From assembly GCA_040389165.1 (NCBI GenBank), contig JAZKAK010000012.1:1-63798 (forward strand): DNA of 63,798 nt. Reading direction: 5' to 3'. Below are positions 61,797 to 63,798 of the stretch, piece after piece; the first letter of the stretch is position 1; every line of letters starts with the position of its first letter. The notes beneath the pieces were generated by a model. The model ran no database searches and was not told the DNA's origin. It worked only from the letters and a program-made list of their open reading frames with translations. The DNA is from CAIOTO01 sp040389165 (lineage in GTDB: Bacteria; Pseudomonadota; Alphaproteobacteria; Paracaedibacterales; CAIOTO01). Position numbers and translations under genes: made by a program.

Positions 61797-63287
61797 CTAG
61801 AAAAACATGAGCGATGCTGCAACCTGAGATGTCCATGTAATAAGTGGATTTGGGTGTATCATCAGCCCAAGCAGCAGAGCTATCAAACCATACGTTACGA
61901 TGAGGCTTGCAGAATCTGATGTTTTAAGACTGGCAACCGTTGGATTGCTTTGCGTGGGGTTATCAATAAAAATTGCTTTGATCAGCAGCAAATAATATGC
62001 AGCAGCAATAACGCTATAGAGCACGGCTATTACCGATAAAACATAATGGTCATATTGAATGGCTGTTTGCAGCATCCAAAGTTTTGGTAAAAACCCTGGC
62101 ATTGGCGGAATGCCTGCGAGTGAGAAAATAAGAAACCCAAGACAAAATGATACAATTGGATGATGGCGCCCTAAGCCATTCAAGTCTGATAGCGTATTTA
62201 ATTCATGTCCCCGACGTGATAGGTGGACGAGACAGCCCATAAAACCAATCATTGTTATTACGTAGAATATAAGAAACAAAAGGGTTGCTTTATAACCCGG
62301 TTCATTCGCTAAACTAAGCCCAATCAGGGCGAATCCCACTTGCCCGATGGAGCTGTATGCAATAAATCGCCGAATTGATTGTTGCGTAAGCGCCGAAAAA
62401 GCGCCGATAAACATGGATGCAATTGCGAGAAACATGAAAATTTTAGAGCCATGGTGCATAAATGTGCTAAATGGGCCCGTTAATAAGCGTAGTATAAGAG
62501 CAAAAGCAGCAAGCTTTGGCATGGTGACCAAAAAGGTTAATACCGGCGTTGGCGTTCCTTGATACACATCGGGAGCCCACATATGAAATGGAGCCGCCGA
62601 AATTTTAAACGCAATTCCTGTAATAATAAGCGTTAGGCCGATAAGCAAATAAGGCATCTTTTCTGAATTATGAGCAAAAAGAAAACGTTCTAACACTTCG
62701 AAATTTGTTGTGCCCGCATAACCATAGACCCAGCTTGCGCCATATAAAAATATTCCTGTAGCGAGCGCGCCTAAAATGAAATACTTAAGACTGGCTTCGC
62801 TTGAGGCTAAATCTCGGCGTTTAAGAGCAATAAGGATGTAAAGGCTAAGGCTCATCAATTCAAGCGCAACAAAAACGGACAGCAAATCATTTGCTGAAAT
62901 CATGAGCAACATGCCAAGCGTGCTGGTTAGAATGAGAATGGGATATTCAAACAGAGCAAGTTCGGTTTGAATTAACGATGACCTGACGATGACTAAGATA
63001 AGCCCTACACCACTCGTTAAAAATATTTTTATATACGTACTAAAGATATCACTGATGAACAATCCATTAAATGTTACGCGAGCCGTCCCTGTTTGGCCCA
63101 ACACAAATGCCATTTTCATGACAAGCAAAAAGGTGATGACAATAACCCCGAGCGAGGCTCCATAGGTTGCCCGAAAGGCATGTTTTCCTGAAAACAAACC
63201 AAGAAGTGTCAATAAAAGTATTGATATTGCCAAAAAAATCTCGGGTTGAGCCGGTGTAAATGAGGGGAGAGGGACTTGCCAAAGCAT
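61797..63287 (-). CDS. nuoN: NADH-quinone oxidoreductase subunit N
   Basis: NuoN is one of the proton-pumping membrane subunits of complex I. The 496-aa product has about fourteen transmembrane helices. The proton-antiporter core includes the conserved lysines in LKYFILGALATGIFLYGASWVYGY near residues 165-190, APFHMWAPDVYQGTP near 232, and SIGQVGFALIGLSLA near 315. The ND2/NuoN ending is present. nuoM would normally precede it by a few bases; instead 500 bp of repeat-rich DNA lie upstream, up to the window edge. Confidence 0.95.
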   Translation of the reverse strand: MLWQVPLPSFTPAQPEIFLAISILLLTLLGLFSGKHAFRATYGASLGVIVITFLLVMKMAFVLGQTGTARVTFNGLFISDIFSTYIKIFLTSGVGLILVIVRSSLIQTELALFEYPILILTSTLGMLLMISANDLLSVFVALELMSLSLYILIALKRRDLASSEASLKYFILGALATGIFLYGASWVYGYAGTTNFEVLERFLFAHNSEKMPYLLIGLTLIITGIAFKISAAPFHMWAPDVYQGTPTPVLTFLVTMPKLAAFALILRLLTGPFSTFMHHGSKIFMFLAIASMFIGAFSALTQQSIRRFIAYSSIGQVGFALIGLSLANEPGYKATLLFLIFYVITMIGFMGCLVHLSRRGHELNTLSDLNGLGRHHPIVSFCLGFLIFSLAGIPPMPGFLPKLWMLQTAIQYDHYVLSVIAVLYSVIAAAYYLLLIKAIFIDNPTQSNPTVASLKTSDSASLIVTYGLIALLLGLMIHPNPLITWTSQVAASLMFF

Positions 63288-63798
63288 ACGATTGCAACTT
63301 GAAACATGTTAATGAGTACTTAGTATCATCCTATAAGGGGATCGCGACTGTTGCAATGGTTTAGGCATGCTACCCGTCACTTTTTGTCACTCCACCCTTG
63401 TCATTCCCGCGGAGGCGGGAATCCAGAAAAGCCCCTTTAAAAACCGTGAGTTTGGGGAGAGCTAAACAGCCTGGATCCCCGCCTCCGCGGGAATGACAGT
63501 AAGAAAAATAAAAGTGACGGGTAGCATGTGGTTTAGGTTGAAGGTGGAGAACTTCAGCGCTTACGTCAAACGTGATAAAGTAGAAATAAATATGTATTTT
63601 CATGTCCATTTCAGCAAAAGTGAGGCATACTGAACGCCACTTATTTAGCGTGTATGGTAGAATTTTGTCTTTTCTGAAATTAGTAAAACAACCGCTTGTC
63701 CATCTTGTGTTCAGCATTGCTTTGGCGATGGGAATTGCTAAAGGACTTAGGAACTGTGCAAAAATAACTTACATAACTTTGTGTGATATTGTGTAATT
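63288..63798. other. gene-free right end with nested inverted repeats
   Basis: Contains the TCATTCCCGC palindromic element (63400-63498), nested in a wider inverted repeat, followed by about 270 bp without a convincing gene. A weak 64-codon open frame (63602-63796) reaches the window edge and shows no family features. Confidence 0.55.
63367..63529. repeat. TCATTCCCGC palindromic element inside an outer inverted repeat
   Basis: Outer arms CATGCTACCCGTCACTTTTT (63367-63386) and AAAAGTGACGGGTAGCATG (63510-63528) are inverted copies. The inner element runs from GTCATTCCCGCGGAGGCGGG (63400) to CCTCCGCGGGAATGACA (63498). The outer-arm sequence also occurs at 29751-29768. Confidence 0.9.

Noticed and set aside
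63602..63796. 64-codon frame at the right edge, considered as the start of a gene.
   Set aside because: It has no Shine-Dalgarno sequence and no recognisable family text. The frame may end just beyond the window, so no claim is made.

Overview
The window looks like a piece of the chromosome of a host-associated alphaproteobacterium, probably Holosporales- or Rickettsiales-like (inference). The argS–SPOR pair with nagZ nearby, an lptF-lptG-lptD run beside surA, an atpH-atpA-atpG block and an ssb–hdaA pair are alphaproteobacterial in character. Host association is suggested by many secreted proteins of unknown function, low-complexity Ala/Pro/Gly-rich proteins, two MFS importers, autotransporter-like proteins and a dense load of short palindromic repeats. 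The cell appears to keep peptidoglycan (murD, ftsW, nagZ), lipopolysaccharide export (lptD/F/G, a family 9 glycosyltransferase), outer-membrane quality control (surA, rseP, a BON lipoprotein), F1-ATPase and complex I.

Layout. 1-9.4 kb: a secreted unknown, an Sfp-type phosphopantetheinyl transferase, nagZ, an MFS carrier, a SPOR protein, argS and rseP. 9.5-11.9 kb: an autotransporter whose signal peptide is separated from an upstream ATG by a heptanucleotide repeat that sets the wrong frame. 12-16.2 kb: ybaK, a second MFS carrier, ftsW and murD. 16.6-18.7 kb: a HepT/MntA-type toxin-antitoxin pair and a secreted unknown. 19-26.2 kb: lptF-lptG-lptD facing away from surA, then yraN and a BON lipoprotein. 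26.5-29.2 kb: a coiled-coil secreted protein with a recent internal duplication, a family 9 glycosyltransferase and a membrane unknown. 29.9-32.9 kb: atpH-atpA-atpG without atpD/atpC. 33-38.9 kb: a 958-residue protein with eukaryote-like motifs, a beta-barrel protein and a 626-residue double-repeat protein. 39.3-44.9 kb: rlmB, RNase J, gmk, a PhzF-family protein and two small secreted proteins. 45.7-49.2 kb: two tandem passenger-like beta-helix proteins without a visible barrel.

49.6-60.2 kb is an integrated element of about 10.5 kb. It is bounded by a 48-bp direct repeat of the 3' half of tRNA-Arg(ACG). It carries a tyrosine integrase, a HigB/HigA-type addiction pair, a 412-residue unknown, an AlpA-like regulator, a primase/DUF3987 replication module and a DUF5681-like protein. 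At its right end lie an outer-membrane barrel protein, a lipoprotein and a small secreted protein, and a decayed minus-strand reading frame. No capsid, tail or large-terminase gene is visible, so it looks like a phage-satellite or small integrative element. Right of the intact tRNA lie ssb, hdaA and an isolated nuoN.

Intergenic DNA is unusually rich in dispersed repeats. There are palindromic elements ending in GTCATTCCCGC or GTCATCCTCG, often with one end tandemly amplified; a 108-121 bp element with CGCAGTG-type ends; and a 125-bp element with ATACC ends. The most interesting single observation is the apparent phase-variable switch in front of the autotransporter at 9.8 kb.
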